Source of the DNA: Bog-159 sp049516155
Lineage (GTDB): Bacteria; Acidobacteriota; Terriglobia; Bryobacterales; Bryobacteraceae
Assembly: GCA_049516155.1 (NCBI GenBank)
Contig: JBEKTJ010000040.1
Location: forward strand, 1-64,000
Direction: 5' to 3'
Length of the DNA: 64,000 nucleotides
Of this stretch, positions 8,883 to 18,240 are shown in pieces. Within the stretch, counting starts at the first letter, position 1. Every line of letters begins with the position of its first letter. A program made the position numbers and the translations under genes. Under the pieces are notes generated by a model, which was not told where the DNA came from, made no database searches, and saw only the letters and a list, made by a program, of their open reading frames with translations.

Positions 8883-10037
8883 TCACCCGTCCACGCGGTC
8901 TAGCAGGCGGCGACAGCCCTCCTGGAACGTGGCCGGCTCCGTCAACAGGCTCAACACCAGGAACGCCTCAGATGCGAAATCGAAGAAGAAGCCGGGCTGC
9001 ACCAAGACGTTGTCCTCCGCCAAGAGCTCCAGCGCCCATTCTTCCTCGCGGCGGATACGCGGCACTTGCAGCGTGGCGTACCAGCCGCCTTCGACGGCCA
9101 GCATGCGGCAGGTTGATGCGGCCGGGATCGCGGATTCGAGCCATGCCAGATTCGCGCGCGTGCGCGCGGCGATCTGCGATTGAATGCCTTTGCCCAGTTC
9201 CAACAGGCGCGGCGCGGCAAGCTGCACAGGCGTGCCCACCGATAGATAGGTATCCGCGATCCATTCGAGCTTGTCTCTGGCTTCGGCGCGGGCCGCGGGG
9301 GGGCCGGACATCACGATCCACCCTAGTTTCATCTGCGGCAGTCCGGCCACCTTCGATAGGCCGCTCATAGAGAAGGCCAGCGCGTCCGTGCCGCCAGCCA
9401 ACGTGCGCACCCGCTGCTCATCTTCGCCGAAGGCGTAGTCGGCGAAAACTTCATCCGAGATGAGCGTCACACCGAGCGACTGCAGGAACCGCAGTTCATC
9501 GCGCTTGAGGAACGATCCGGTGGGATTGTTCGGGTTCACCAGCACAATCGCGCGCGTCCGGTCCGTGATAGCCGCCGCCAACTCGTCGCGATCAATCGAC
9601 CAGGCGCCGTCGTAGGTCAGCGGATAGGAAACCGCGCGCAGCGATTCCAGGGTGGCGAGAAACTCGAACAGCGGATACGACGGCCGGGGCACCAGTACTT
9701 CGTCCTCCGGATCGCCCAGCAGCTTGAAAAGATACTGATACGCCTCGCTGGTGCTGGCGGTAAGCAGCACCCGATCCGGCGCCACCGTGTGACCCCTTTC
9801 CGCGTGGTAGCGGCATACGGCTTCGCGCGCGGCCAGCGACCCGGCAGGCTGCGGATCGTAGCGCAAAGCCAGCGGGTCGGCCAGCGCGTCCACAATCTCG
9901 CGGGGGTAGGAAAGGCCCGCGCGGGTGGGGTTCGATTCGGTCAGGTCCAGTATTGCGGCGCCCGCCGCGCGCTTCTCCTGAGCCAGGCGCGTGAGGCTGT
10001 TGAGGGTCAGGTCCCAATGAAATCGCGATGAAAACAT
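8883..10037 (-). CDS. PLP-dependent aminotransferase class I/II
   Basis: A 384-residue fold-type I aminotransferase, close to the family's usual length. Visible motifs: LDLTESNPTRAGL near the start, the LVNPNNPTGSF loop, LISDEVFADY with the pyridine-nitrogen-binding Asp, and SMSGLSKVAGLPQMKLGW containing the Schiff-base lysine. It transfers an amino group between an amino acid and a 2-oxo acid; the substrate cannot be read from the sequence. Transcribed divergently from the acyl-CoA dehydrogenase, with start codons about 20 bases apart. A short fragment of a related gene occurs at 32.7 kb. Confidence 0.92.
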   Translation of the reverse strand: MFSSRFHWDLTLNSLTRLAQEKRAAGAAILDLTESNPTRAGLSYPREIVDALADPLALRYDPQPAGSLAAREAVCRYHAERGHTVAPDRVLLTASTSEAYQYLFKLLGDPEDEVLVPRPSYPLFEFLATLESLRAVSYPLTYDGAWSIDRDELAAAITDRTRAIVLVNPNNPTGSFLKRDELRFLQSLGVTLISDEVFADYAFGEDEQRVRTLAGGTDALAFSMSGLSKVAGLPQMKLGWIVMSGPPAARAEARDKLEWIADTYLSVGTPVQLAAPRLLELGKGIQSQIAARTRANLAWLESAIPAASTCRMLAVEGGWYATLQVPRIRREEEWALELLAEDNVLVQPGFFFDFASEAFLVLSLLTEPATFQEGCRRLLDRVDG

Positions 10038-10057
10038 GCTTTGATAGGTTTGATTAT

Positions 10058-11221
10058 ATGGCCTTTCGCGGAGTGGACTACTTTTGTATCGATTCCCTGT
10101 TCAATGAACAGGAGCTGCTGGTGCGGCAGACGGCGCGTCAATTCGTGGACGAGCGCGTGCTGCCGGCCATTCGCGATTGCTATCGCGATGCGCGCTTCCC
10201 CAGCGATCTGGTGCCGGAAATGGGCCGGCTGGGCTTCTTCGGCGCCAACCTGGAGGGTTACGGCTGCGCGGGCATGAGCAATGTGGAGTACGGGCTGATC
10301 ATGCAGGAACTGGAGCGCGGCGATTCCGGCGTGCGCAGCTTCGTCAGCGTGCAGGGCGCGCTGGTGATGTACCCGATCCGCACGTACGGTTCCGAGGAGC
10401 AGAAAGACAAATGGCTGCCGCGCCTGCAAAGCGGCCAGGCAGTGGGATGTTTCGGACTGACTGAGCCGGACTTCGGCTCCAACCCTGCCGGGATGCGCAC
10501 CACCGCGCGGCGGGATGGCGGCGATTGGATTCTGAACGGCGAGAAAACCTGGATCACCAACGGCAGTCTGGCCGATGTGGCGATCGTGTGGGCGCGCGCC
10601 GACGATGGCATCCGCGGGTTCCTGGTGGAGAAGGGCACACCCGGATTTACCGCGTCGGAAATCCACGGCAAGTGGTCGATGCGGGCTTCGGTAACATCCA
10701 GCTTGTCGCTGGCGGATTGCCGCGTGCCGGCAAGCGCCATGCTGGCCGGCGCCGGCCTGCGGGGTCCGCTGGCATGTCTTTCGCAAGCGCGCTACGGGAT
10801 CGGCTGGGGCGTGCTGGGCGCGGCCATGGATTGCTATGAAACGGCCCGCCAGTATACGATCCTGCGCAAACAATTCAACGACCGGCCGATTGCGTCGCAT
10901 CAACTGGTGCAGGAAAAACTGGCCGGGATGATCACCGAGATCACCAAGGCGCAATTGCTGGCGATGCAGGCCGGCCGGCTGAAGGACCAGGGCAAGCTGG
11001 AGCCCGCGCACGTCTCCATGCTGAAGCGGAACAACGTGGCGATGGCGCTCGACTGCGCGCGGCTCAGCCGGGATCTTCTGGGCGCCAACGGAATTACCGA
11101 CGAGTACCCGATCATGCGGCACTTATGCAATCTGGAGACCGTGAAGACTTATGAGGGCACCGACCACATCCACGCACTGGTAATTGGAGAAAGGGTCACT
11201 GGCATCGCGGCGTATAAATAG
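10058..11221 (+). CDS. gcdH: Glutaryl-CoA dehydrogenase-like acyl-CoA dehydrogenase
   Basis: A 387-residue flavoprotein. ATG 10058 is preferred because it begins MAFRGVDYFCIDSLF, which aligns with the family start; ATG 10028 would overlap the divergent aminotransferase. Motifs: CFGLTEPDFGSNPAGM and NGEKTWITNG (FAD and substrate binding), LRKQFNDRPIASHQLVQEKL, and KTYEGTDHIHALVIGERVTG with the catalytic Glu. The run SMLKRNN..MALDCAR..RDLLGANGITDEYPIMRH is characteristic of glutaryl-CoA dehydrogenases, which oxidise and decarboxylate glutaryl-CoA to crotonyl-CoA in lysine, tryptophan and aromatic breakdown. Substrate assignment is by family likeness. Confidence 0.88.
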   Translation: MAFRGVDYFCIDSLFNEQELLVRQTARQFVDERVLPAIRDCYRDARFPSDLVPEMGRLGFFGANLEGYGCAGMSNVEYGLIMQELERGDSGVRSFVSVQGALVMYPIRTYGSEEQKDKWLPRLQSGQAVGCFGLTEPDFGSNPAGMRTTARRDGGDWILNGEKTWITNGSLADVAIVWARADDGIRGFLVEKGTPGFTASEIHGKWSMRASVTSSLSLADCRVPASAMLAGAGLRGPLACLSQARYGIGWGVLGAAMDCYETARQYTILRKQFNDRPIASHQLVQEKLAGMITEITKAQLLAMQAGRLKDQGKLEPAHVSMLKRNNVAMALDCARLSRDLLGANGITDEYPIMRHLCNLETVKTYEGTDHIHALVIGERVTGIAAYK

Positions 11222-11222
11222 G

Positions 11223-13250
11223 ATGCTGCTCTACGCCCTCACGATCCTGGTAAGCGCCTTCCTGCTGTTCCAGGTACAGCCCGTCATTGCGCGCATTATC
11301 CTGCCATGGTTTGGCGGGTCGGCCGCCGTGTGGACCACCTGCCTGCTGTTCTTTCAGGCGGTTTTGCTGCTGGGTTACCTGTATTCGCACTGGCTGTACA
11401 GGAAGCTGCGGCCGCGTGCGCAGATGCTGGCGCATATCGCGCTATTGGCTGCCAGTCTGGCGGTCTTGCCGATCTGGCCTTCGGTGGCCTGGAAACCGAA
11501 CGGCGGCGACGATCCCACCGGGCGTATTCTGCTGCTGTTGGCGGTAACCGTGGGGCTGCCCTATTTCCTGCTGGCGACCACCGGTCCGTTGTTGCAAGCT
11601 TGGTACGCGCGCCGCTATCGGGGAGCGCTGCCCTACCGGCTTTATGCGCTGTCGAATGCCGGGTCGATGTTTGCCCTGATCAGTTACCCGGTGCTTTTCG
11701 AGCCGCGGCTGGGCGCGCGCCACCAGGCGCTGAGCTGGTCGTGGGCATATGGCGTGTTCATCCTGCTGTGCGCCGCTACCGCGTGGCTGGGCCGGGGGAC
11801 CGCGGCGGGGCCGGCCGAACCGGCGGCGGATGACGGGGACTCCGCGCGCCGAACCTTCTTTTGGATCGCGCTGCCGGCCTGCGCCTCGATCCTGTTGTTG
11901 GCCATCACCAATCATCTGACGCAGAACGTCGCGGCGATTCCTTTTCTCTGGATACTGCCGTTGAGCCTGTACCTACTCAGCTTCATCCTGTGCTTTGAAA
12001 GCGCAGGCTGGTATCCGCGAAAGCTGCTTTTAGGCATATTCGCGGTGGCGGTGGGCGGCATGACTTATGCGCTTTCGGCGGAGTTTCAAAACAACCCGAT
12101 CAAGGTGATGATCCCGTTCTTCGCCGTGGGCCTGTTTATCTGCTGCATGGTATGCCATGGGGAATTGGCGCGCTTGAAGCCGCACCCCAGCCGCCTGACA
12201 TTCTTCTATGTCACGATCGCGCTGGGCGGCGCGCTGGGGGGAGTGTTCGTGGCATTGATCGCGCCGCGCGTTTTCTCGGGATTCTACGAATTACCGCTCG
12301 GGCTGGCGGCTTGCGGGTTCGTGGTTTTGGCGGTTTTGCGCGACGATCCGGAGAGCGTACTGGGAGGCCCCTGGAGGCGGCCCATCCCGCTGGCCGCCGC
12401 GCTGCTGGCTTTAGCCGTGGCGGGGTACGCGGGTTTCGTGATCCACGAGCGCGGCAGCGGCGCGCGCTTGATGGCGCGTAACTTTTACGGCGGCTTGAAA
12501 GTTACCGACGACACAGCTTACGATAGCGACGAACCGGTCCGTCGACTGATGCACGGGACGATTACGCATGGCGATCAGTATCTGAATCCGAAGTTCCAGG
12601 GGCGCCCGACCACTTACTACGGACCTAACTCCGGAGTTGGCCGCGCCATACGGCAGGATCAGGAGAGCGGGCCGGTGCGCGTGGGAGTCATTGGGCTGGG
12701 AACCGGTACGCTCTCGGCTTATGGCCGCACGGGCGACTACTTCAGGTTCTACGAGATTAACCCGCTGGTCTTGCGGCTGGCCCGCACGGAATTCACTTTC
12801 TTGAAAATCTGCAAGGCGCGCCTGGACGTGGCGCTGGGCGACGCGCGGCTCTCGCTGGAGCGCGAACCGGCGGAGAATTTCGACGTGCTGGCGGTGGACG
12901 CATTTTCAAGCGACGCTATTCCGGTACATTTGTTAACACGCGAAGCGTTTGTTCTGTATTTCCGGCACTTGAAGCCGGACGGCGTGCTGGCGGTACACGT
13001 ATCGAACAAGCACCTGGAGCTGACTCCGGTGGTGAAGCTGGCCGCCGCGTCGCTGGCGAAAGACGCGCGCCTGGTGGACACCGAAGACGAAGAGGACGAC
13101 GTGTTCGGGTCCAGTTGGGTGCTGGTAACTTCCGCCGCCGGTTTCTTCGATAGGCCCTTGATGCGCACCGCGGCGATAGCGGTTCCGTTGCCGCAAAAGA
13201 TGCGTATGTGGACCGACGATTACAGCAACTTATTCCAAATTTTAAAGTAA
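11223..13250 (+). CDS. Membrane-bound spermidine-synthase-like protein
   Basis: A 675-residue protein starting one base after the gcdH stop, so probably translationally coupled. ATG 11223 opens directly into a membrane helix (MLLYALTILVSAFLLFQVQPVIARIIL). The first ~400 residues contain about ten hydrophobic segments. The C-terminal ~240 residues are a Rossmann methyltransferase-like domain of the polyamine synthase family (RVGVIGLGTGTLSAYG, YEINPLV, LGDARLSLE, DVLAVDAFSSDAIPVHLLT). Known relatives are 'fused MFS/spermidine synthase' proteins of uncertain reaction. A frameshifted relative lies at 26.2-28.4 kb. A GAGCG/CGCTC hairpin follows the stop. Confidence 0.85.
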   Translation: MLLYALTILVSAFLLFQVQPVIARIILPWFGGSAAVWTTCLLFFQAVLLLGYLYSHWLYRKLRPRAQMLAHIALLAASLAVLPIWPSVAWKPNGGDDPTGRILLLLAVTVGLPYFLLATTGPLLQAWYARRYRGALPYRLYALSNAGSMFALISYPVLFEPRLGARHQALSWSWAYGVFILLCAATAWLGRGTAAGPAEPAADDGDSARRTFFWIALPACASILLLAITNHLTQNVAAIPFLWILPLSLYLLSFILCFESAGWYPRKLLLGIFAVAVGGMTYALSAEFQNNPIKVMIPFFAVGLFICCMVCHGELARLKPHPSRLTFFYVTIALGGALGGVFVALIAPRVFSGFYELPLGLAACGFVVLAVLRDDPESVLGGPWRRPIPLAAALLALAVAGYAGFVIHERGSGARLMARNFYGGLKVTDDTAYDSDEPVRRLMHGTITHGDQYLNPKFQGRPTTYYGPNSGVGRAIRQDQESGPVRVGVIGLGTGTLSAYGRTGDYFRFYEINPLVLRLARTEFTFLKICKARLDVALGDARLSLEREPAENFDVLAVDAFSSDAIPVHLLTREAFVLYFRHLKPDGVLAVHVSNKHLELTPVVKLAAASLAKDARLVDTEDEEDDVFGSSWVLVTSAAGFFDRPLMRTAAIAVPLPQKMRMWTDDYSNLFQILK

Positions 13251-13302
13251 GTGGAGCGCCGCTCGCACTTTTGGTGTATCATTCTAGGTGCGAAGGATTT
13301 AT

Positions 13303-16300
13303 ATGAAGATCCCCGGATCTCTAGCTCTGAAGCTCTGTTTATCTCTGGTAGCGGCCGCGGTCGCCGCCACACCCGCCCCGGGGGCGACCCTGTCCGCGTC
13401 GCCCAGCGCAGTCGATTTTCAATTCAGCCCAGGGGAAGCGCAGCCCCAACCGGTCATCGTCGCCGTCACGGCCAGCGATGGAAGTTCGCCGGTCCTTACT
13501 GTAACGGTAACGCCCGGCGCGGGTACGCCCGCCGCGCTGTTTCCGCAGCCGTTGGTCGACGGCGACTCGCTGCAGGTCTACTACGACGACAATACATTTA
13601 ATACGCTGGCCAACGAGCCAGGCATTTATACGGCGAGCATCACCGTCAGCGCGACCGGTTTCGGAGCTTTGACCATCCCGGTCACGTTCAGCATCGGTGG
13701 CGCACTATCCATTGTTCCATCGCCCGCATCGCTGACTTTCAGCGTGCCATCCGGGCCAGCCGTACAAACGCTGACGCTCACAGGCAGCGGCGGCGCGGCG
13801 GTTAGCTTCTCGGTGGCCGCGAGTACCACGACGGGCGGAAAGTGGCTGACCGCCACCGCCAACGTCAGCTATACCCCGGCGACTCTCACCGTCACCGTGA
13901 ATGACGCCAACGAGCCTACCGGCACATATCAAGGAAATATCGCGATCACTCCCACAAGCGGCGCCGCGGTGACAATTCCCGTAACGCTCCAAGTCGGCAC
14001 GAATGCGTTAACCGCCAGCCCCGCCTCGCTGGCATTCGCCTATACCGTGGGCGGAACCGTGCCGCCAGCGCAAGTGTTGCAGCTTTCCAGCACATTTACA
14101 AACGACACTTATAAGGCGCAAGCGGCCAGTACCGGAAACTGGCTCCTGTTGAATGGCGTAACCACGCAGATATCGGGCGCACTGCCCGCCAGTTTGAGTG
14201 TAACCGTCAATACGGCGGGTTTGGCCATTGGGAACTACGAAGGTACGATCACCGCGACCGATGCGGATGGCGGCACACAGACTGTCGCGGTTACGTTGGT
14301 GGTCGGCGGCGTCTCGAACGTGGCCAATCCCTCTTCTTTGACGTTTGTGGCGCAACAGGGAGGATCGCCTCCCCCGGCACAGACGCTGGTAGTGACCAGC
14401 GTGGTCAACACCTCCTATACCGCCACCGTAAACGAAGCCTGGCTTTCGATTTCGGCGGCCAGCGGCCCGCCTCCGAGCGAAATAACGGTCACGGCCAACC
14501 CTGCGGGACTAAAGGCCGGCACCTACATCGGTGAAGTGCAAATCAAATTGGGTTCGAACACGGAGGACGTTCAGGTTACGTTGATTGTGTCCGCGAATCC
14601 GGTGCTGACCGCTACTCCGGCCGAATTCATTTTCAACTATTTCGGCGGTAGCACGGCTCCGGCGCCGGTGGCTTTGGACGTGGGTGTCTCCAGTCCTCCG
14701 GCGCAGTCGTTCACCGTCGCGGGCGGATTGCCTAGCTGGCTACAAGTCGCACCGAGCGGCTCCAGCATGACTTCCGCCAGCCTCACCGTCAGCCTGGCTG
14801 CACAAACCTTGCCGACTGGCACCTACGTGGCGGATATCATCCTGACTCCGGCCGGGGCAGGCGGCGTTCCGGTGGTGGTGCCCGTCTTGTTGACCGTCGA
14901 GAGTGCGACCGCGGTGGTCTCCAGCCCGGCCTCGCTTAGTTTCAGTGCTGCCGCCGGCGGCGCACCGCAGAACCAGACGATCGAGGTCTCGGCATCCTCA
15001 CCGACCGCTTTCACCGCCAGCGCCAGCACCACCAGCGGAAGCTGGCTGTCGGTTTCCCCGACCAGTGGGATCGCCAGCACCGCGAATACATCGCTCACCG
15101 TCACGGCCGATGCCACGAAGTTAGCGGAGGGCGTTTTTCAAGGCGCCGTTACGCTAACTACGGCAGGCGGCGTGGTCACGCAGATACCGGTAGCGTTTAC
15201 CGTGGCCAGCGGCTCCGGAGTGCTTACCATCGGCCCGTCCACCCTGGTATTTGCTTATACCCAGAAGGGCGCGCTACCCGCCGCGCAGAACCTGCAGATC
15301 TCCGGTTCGCAGAGTTTCACGGCCACCGTCGCCACCACCGCCGGCGGCACATGGTTGGCGGTGACTCCGGCGTCGGGAACGGGGAACGCCACCTTAAGTG
15401 TTTCGGTCAGTCCGGCGGCCCTCGCCCCGGGCACATATAGCGGGAGCATTACCATAACTCCGGCGACCGGTGCCTCGCAGCTTGTGGCCGTTACCCTGTC
15501 CGTTTCAGCCGCGCCGGCCCTGACCGCCACGCCGAGTCCGCTGGCGTTCGCCTATACCACGGGCAATCCGCCTCCAGCGGCGCAAACCGTGACGGTCACC
15601 TCCACCGGCGGGTCGGTCACATTTACGGCGACGGCTGCGAGCACTGGATGGCTCTCGGTAACGCAGAGCGCCACAACTACGCCCGCGACGCTCTCGGTCT
15701 CGGTGAATACCGCCAACCTGGGGGCCGGCTCGTATGACGGTTCGGTGACTTTGAGCGGCGGCTCCGGGACTCTCCAACTGAACATCAATGTCACTCTCAC
15801 GGTGACCGCCCCCTTCCCCGCTATCGGCAGCGTGGTAAACGCGGCCAGTTACCTGTCCGGCGGTGTCTCGCCGGGCGAAATCGTCACCGTCTTCGGTACT
15901 TCGCTCGGACCTGCCACCGGCGTGGTGGCCACCGTCGACAGCAAGGGTTTGATCGAGACCACGCTGGCGAATGTCACGTTGACGTTCAACGGCTATCCCG
16001 CACCGATTCTGTACGCTAGTGCGGGACAAATCAACGCGATAGTCCCGTATGAACTGGCAGGCGCGTCCAATGTCTCTGTGGAGGCTACTTTTGGCAGCGC
16101 ACGCTCCAACTCAATGACGTTGACGGTAGTTTCGAGCGCTCCCGGCATCTTCAGCGCCGACGCATCCGGCAAAGGTCCAGGCGCAATTTTGGACGTGAAC
16201 TATCACTTGGTTTCCACCAGCAATCCGGTGAGTTCAGGTTCGGCGATACAAATCTTCGCCACGGGCGAAGGGCAGACTGCCCCGGGCGGCGTGGACGGGC

Positions 16301-16533
16301 TGATCGAGCCATTGTCCTTGCCGCTACCCGCTCCGCTGCTGGCCGCGGCGGTAACCATCGGTGGCGTGGCGGCGAACATTCTGTACGTTGGCGCCGCGCC
16401 CGGCGAGGTGGCTGGCGCATTGCAAGTGAATGTGATCGTCCCGCCGGGGGTGGCTTCGGGACCGGCGCCGCTATTCTTATCGTTCGGCGGCATCGACAAC
16501 AGCCAGGCCGGCATCACGGTGGCCATCAAATAG
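13303..16533 (+). CDS. Large secreted BACON-repeat protein with C-terminal TIGR03437 domain
   Basis: A 1076-residue exported protein. ATG 13303 follows a GAAGGA ribosome-binding site, and the signal peptide is MKIPGSLALKLCLSLVAAAVAA. Residues ~30-840 contain about eight BACON-like immunoglobulin-type repeats with recurring L.F.....G..P..Q.L....., W(L/S).....SG and G.Y.G.I.IT elements. Residues ~845-1076 are a complete TIGR03437 domain (VVNAASYLSGGVSPGEIVTVFG; INAIVPYELAG; APGIFSAD; ALQVNVIVPPGV). Composition is Thr/Ser/Ala/Val-rich with very few charges, typical of extracellular beta proteins. BACON domains are usually carbohydrate- or mucin-associated. Its last 57 bases overlap the convergent epimerase gene. 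Confidence 0.88.
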   Translation: MKIPGSLALKLCLSLVAAAVAATPAPGATLSASPSAVDFQFSPGEAQPQPVIVAVTASDGSSPVLTVTVTPGAGTPAALFPQPLVDGDSLQVYYDDNTFNTLANEPGIYTASITVSATGFGALTIPVTFSIGGALSIVPSPASLTFSVPSGPAVQTLTLTGSGGAAVSFSVAASTTTGGKWLTATANVSYTPATLTVTVNDANEPTGTYQGNIAITPTSGAAVTIPVTLQVGTNALTASPASLAFAYTVGGTVPPAQVLQLSSTFTNDTYKAQAASTGNWLLLNGVTTQISGALPASLSVTVNTAGLAIGNYEGTITATDADGGTQTVAVTLVVGGVSNVANPSSLTFVAQQGGSPPPAQTLVVTSVVNTSYTATVNEAWLSISAASGPPPSEITVTANPAGLKAGTYIGEVQIKLGSNTEDVQVTLIVSANPVLTATPAEFIFNYFGGSTAPAPVALDVGVSSPPAQSFTVAGGLPSWLQVAPSGSSMTSASLTVSLAAQTLPTGTYVADIILTPAGAGGVPVVVPVLLTVESATAVVSSPASLSFSAAAGGAPQNQTIEVSASSPTAFTASASTTSGSWLSVSPTSGIASTANTSLTVTADATKLAEGVFQGAVTLTTAGGVVTQIPVAFTVASGSGVLTIGPSTLVFAYTQKGALPAAQNLQISGSQSFTATVATTAGGTWLAVTPASGTGNATLSVSVSPAALAPGTYSGSITITPATGASQLVAVTLSVSAAPALTATPSPLAFAYTTGNPPPAAQTVTVTSTGGSVTFTATAASTGWLSVTQSATTTPATLSVSVNTANLGAGSYDGSVTLSGGSGTLQLNINVTLTVTAPFPAIGSVVNAASYLSGGVSPGEIVTVFGTSLGPATGVVATVDSKGLIETTLANVTLTFNGYPAPILYASAGQINAIVPYELAGASNVSVEATFGSARSNSMTLTVVSSAPGIFSADASGKGPGAILDVNYHLVSTSNPVSSGSAIQIFATGEGQTAPGGVDGLIEPLSLPLPAPLLAAAVTIGGVAANILYVGAAPGEVAGALQVNVIVPPGVASGPAPLFLSFGGIDNSQAGITVAIK

Positions 16534-17529
16534 CGCAGCGTCTTCGGCCGCGTAATCGAACGGAGGCGGATTGAATTCGCCGGGCGGATGCGCGCGCTCC
16601 CATGCGATCGTGCGCCGGATGCCTTCTTCGATCGCGACCGGCTCGCGAAAACCGAGCTCGCGGCGGATGCGGGACGAATCCACTTCCCAGTGCTGCGCCG
16701 CATTGCCGGCAAACATCAAATGCTTTGGCGTGCGCTCGCGCGGCAATACCACGATGTCACCGGTCCAGGAGGCCGCCTCCGCGATCTTGCGGGTCCAAGC
16801 AAGCTCGGTAAACGCGGGCGTCTCGGCCACGTTGTAGATCCGCCCCGCGGCGCGATCGTCGAGGGTCGCCAGGGCGATCGCCGCCGCAACATTTTCGACA
16901 TAACCGCGCGGGGCTATCCATGCGGCGTGACCTTCTTCATAAATAATCGCGCGGCGGCCGTCGTCGATGCGCTGGAGCACGGGGTGCATGCGGTGCACGT
17001 AATCGCCGGGACCGTAGATCATCGGCAAGCGGAGCACCGTTCCCGGCAACTCCGGGTCTCCCAAGACCGTGCGCTCGACAGGGATTTTGTCGTATTCGTC
17101 ATCCGCCCACGGCACCATGGCGCGCAGTTTCTCCAGCACCTCCGGCGGATAAGCCGGCTGGGTCCGCAATGCGGAATCCTCGGTGAGCGGCGTCGGTTCC
17201 AGCGGACCTTGGTCGGTTCCGTGCAGCACGTTGCAGGCGCGATACACGTCGCAACTGCTGGCTACGACGATTCGCCGGGCCACGCCCCGAAAGGTTTGCA
17301 TCAGCTCCTGGGCCTGCCGCGCGGAACTGAGGATCAAATCGATGACCACATCGGCTATTGGACGGAGGTTCGCGAGATCCCGCCGGTCGCCCAGAATATG
17401 TTCGACGCCAGGCAGATCCGCATTGGATCTTCCGCGATGAAAGACCGCGATCGAGTGGCCGTGGCGCGCCAGATCGCGAATGAGAGGCGGCCCGATGAAA
17501 CCGGTTCCTCCGATGACCAGGATCCGCAT
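16477..17529 (-). CDS. NAD-dependent epimerase/dehydratase (extended SDR)
   Basis: A 350-residue Rossmann oxidoreductase. ATG 17529 opens with MRILVIGGTGFIGPPLIRDL, the NAD(P)-binding GGTGFIG loop; the upstream ATG (17556) would place the promoter inside the coding region. Other motifs: VIDLILSSARQAQ, VVASSCDVYRA (active-site Ser region), DEYDKIPVE (catalytic Tyr and Lys in the atypical YDK arrangement), RLPMIYGPGD and RIYNVAETPAFTE. It probably acts on a nucleotide-linked or small-molecule sugar-like substrate, which cannot be named. The 3' end overlaps the convergent BACON gene by 57 bases. A TATACT box lies so close to the ATG that the mRNA should be leaderless. Confidence 0.9.
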   Translation of the reverse strand: MRILVIGGTGFIGPPLIRDLARHGHSIAVFHRGRSNADLPGVEHILGDRRDLANLRPIADVVIDLILSSARQAQELMQTFRGVARRIVVASSCDVYRACNVLHGTDQGPLEPTPLTEDSALRTQPAYPPEVLEKLRAMVPWADDEYDKIPVERTVLGDPELPGTVLRLPMIYGPGDYVHRMHPVLQRIDDGRRAIIYEEGHAAWIAPRGYVENVAAAIALATLDDRAAGRIYNVAETPAFTELAWTRKIAEAASWTGDIVVLPRERTPKHLMFAGNAAQHWEVDSSRIRRELGFREPVAIEEGIRRTIAWERAHPPGEFNPPPFDYAAEDAALFDGHRDAGLAVVDAAER

Positions 17530-17535
17530 GCGACC

Positions 17536-17541
17536 AGTATA
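17536..17541 (-). promoter_or_regulatory. Probable -10 box (TATACT) giving a leaderless mRNA
   Basis: The minus strand reads TATACT followed by GGTCGC and then the ATG of the epimerase gene. With the usual ~7-base distance, transcription would start at or within a base of the A of ATG. No Shine-Dalgarno sequence can fit. No good -35 element was seen. Confidence 0.5.
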
Positions 17542-17633
17542 CTGCGGGCGGGGCAAGGAGCTTTCGCCTGTCTTCCTGACGCAGACTCGGCTCCGCCCGA
17601 GGCCGCCAGGTCAAGAGCGGCTATGAAGATCGG

Positions 17634-18239
17634 TTATGAAGAGCGTTTTTCCGTAAGCAGGTAGGCGGCGATCACCAACTTTTTGTCTTCATCGGTGGCG
17701 CCAGGGTCGGTGATGACCTTGAGCAACCACGCTTTGCGCGAGGTCTTCTCTTCGTCTTTGAACAACGGGTCGTTTTCGATCGAGAATTTGGCCTGTTTGG
17801 CAAGATCGGCGAGCGAGGAGCTTTCGGCCCTTTTAAACGCCGCTTCTTGCAAACCTTCTTTCGAGCAGCGATTCAACTTCCCGTAAAAGAAATCACGCGC
17901 GGAGTTATAGAAGAACTCAAGCCCTAGCGGCACTTCCTCATCGCGTACTTTGACGGTCGCGATCTTGAGCCGAATGAGGACCAGGTATCCGGTTCCCATC
18001 AGGATGCCCCTGAGGAGCGGCTTCATATTCTTCAGGTTGTCGAGCCCGGAAAAGGCAAGGTATACGGCCAGGGACAGTAACCCATTACCCAGAACAAAGG
18101 CGGAGGCCCACCCGAAGAACTTATGCCTCGCGAGACCGGCCTCTGGCGTATAAAACGTACGAGCGAGTTCGAAAAAGGTCAACGCCGATGCAAAAACACC
18201 ACAAATCGTCCATCCGAGCCATTCGTCGGCCGATGACAT
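17634..18239 (-). CDS. Hypothetical membrane protein, 201 aa
   Basis: Starts at ATG 18239, two bases after the upstream gene's TGA (TGAAATG), indicating coupling. The N-terminal ~100 residues contain three hydrophobic segments (WTICGVFASALTFFELA; FFGWASAFVLGNGLLSLAVYLA; GILMGTGYLVLIRLKIA). The C-terminal ~100 residues are charged and cytoplasm-like (LADLAKQAKFSIENDPLFKDEE; DEDKKLVIAAYLLTEK). No family recognised. Together with the preceding winged-helix-like protein it may form a small sensor or stress unit, which is inference. Confidence 0.65.
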   Translation of the reverse strand: MSSADEWLGWTICGVFASALTFFELARTFYTPEAGLARHKFFGWASAFVLGNGLLSLAVYLAFSGLDNLKNMKPLLRGILMGTGYLVLIRLKIATVKVRDEEVPLGLEFFYNSARDFFYGKLNRCSKEGLQEAAFKRAESSSLADLAKQAKFSIENDPLFKDEEKTSRKAWLLKVITDPGATDEDKKLVIAAYLLTEKRSS

Positions 18240-18240
18240 T

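Noticed and set aside
8883..10037. Specific aminotransferase naming (for example AspC or DapL)
   Set aside because: Motifs show only the fold-type I family. Substrate-determining residues are not decisive by eye.
13251..13275. GAGCG/CGCTC hairpin followed by TTTT after the spermidine-synthase-like gene
   Set aside because: The stem is short with almost no loop and the T run is only four, so it is not convincing as a terminator.
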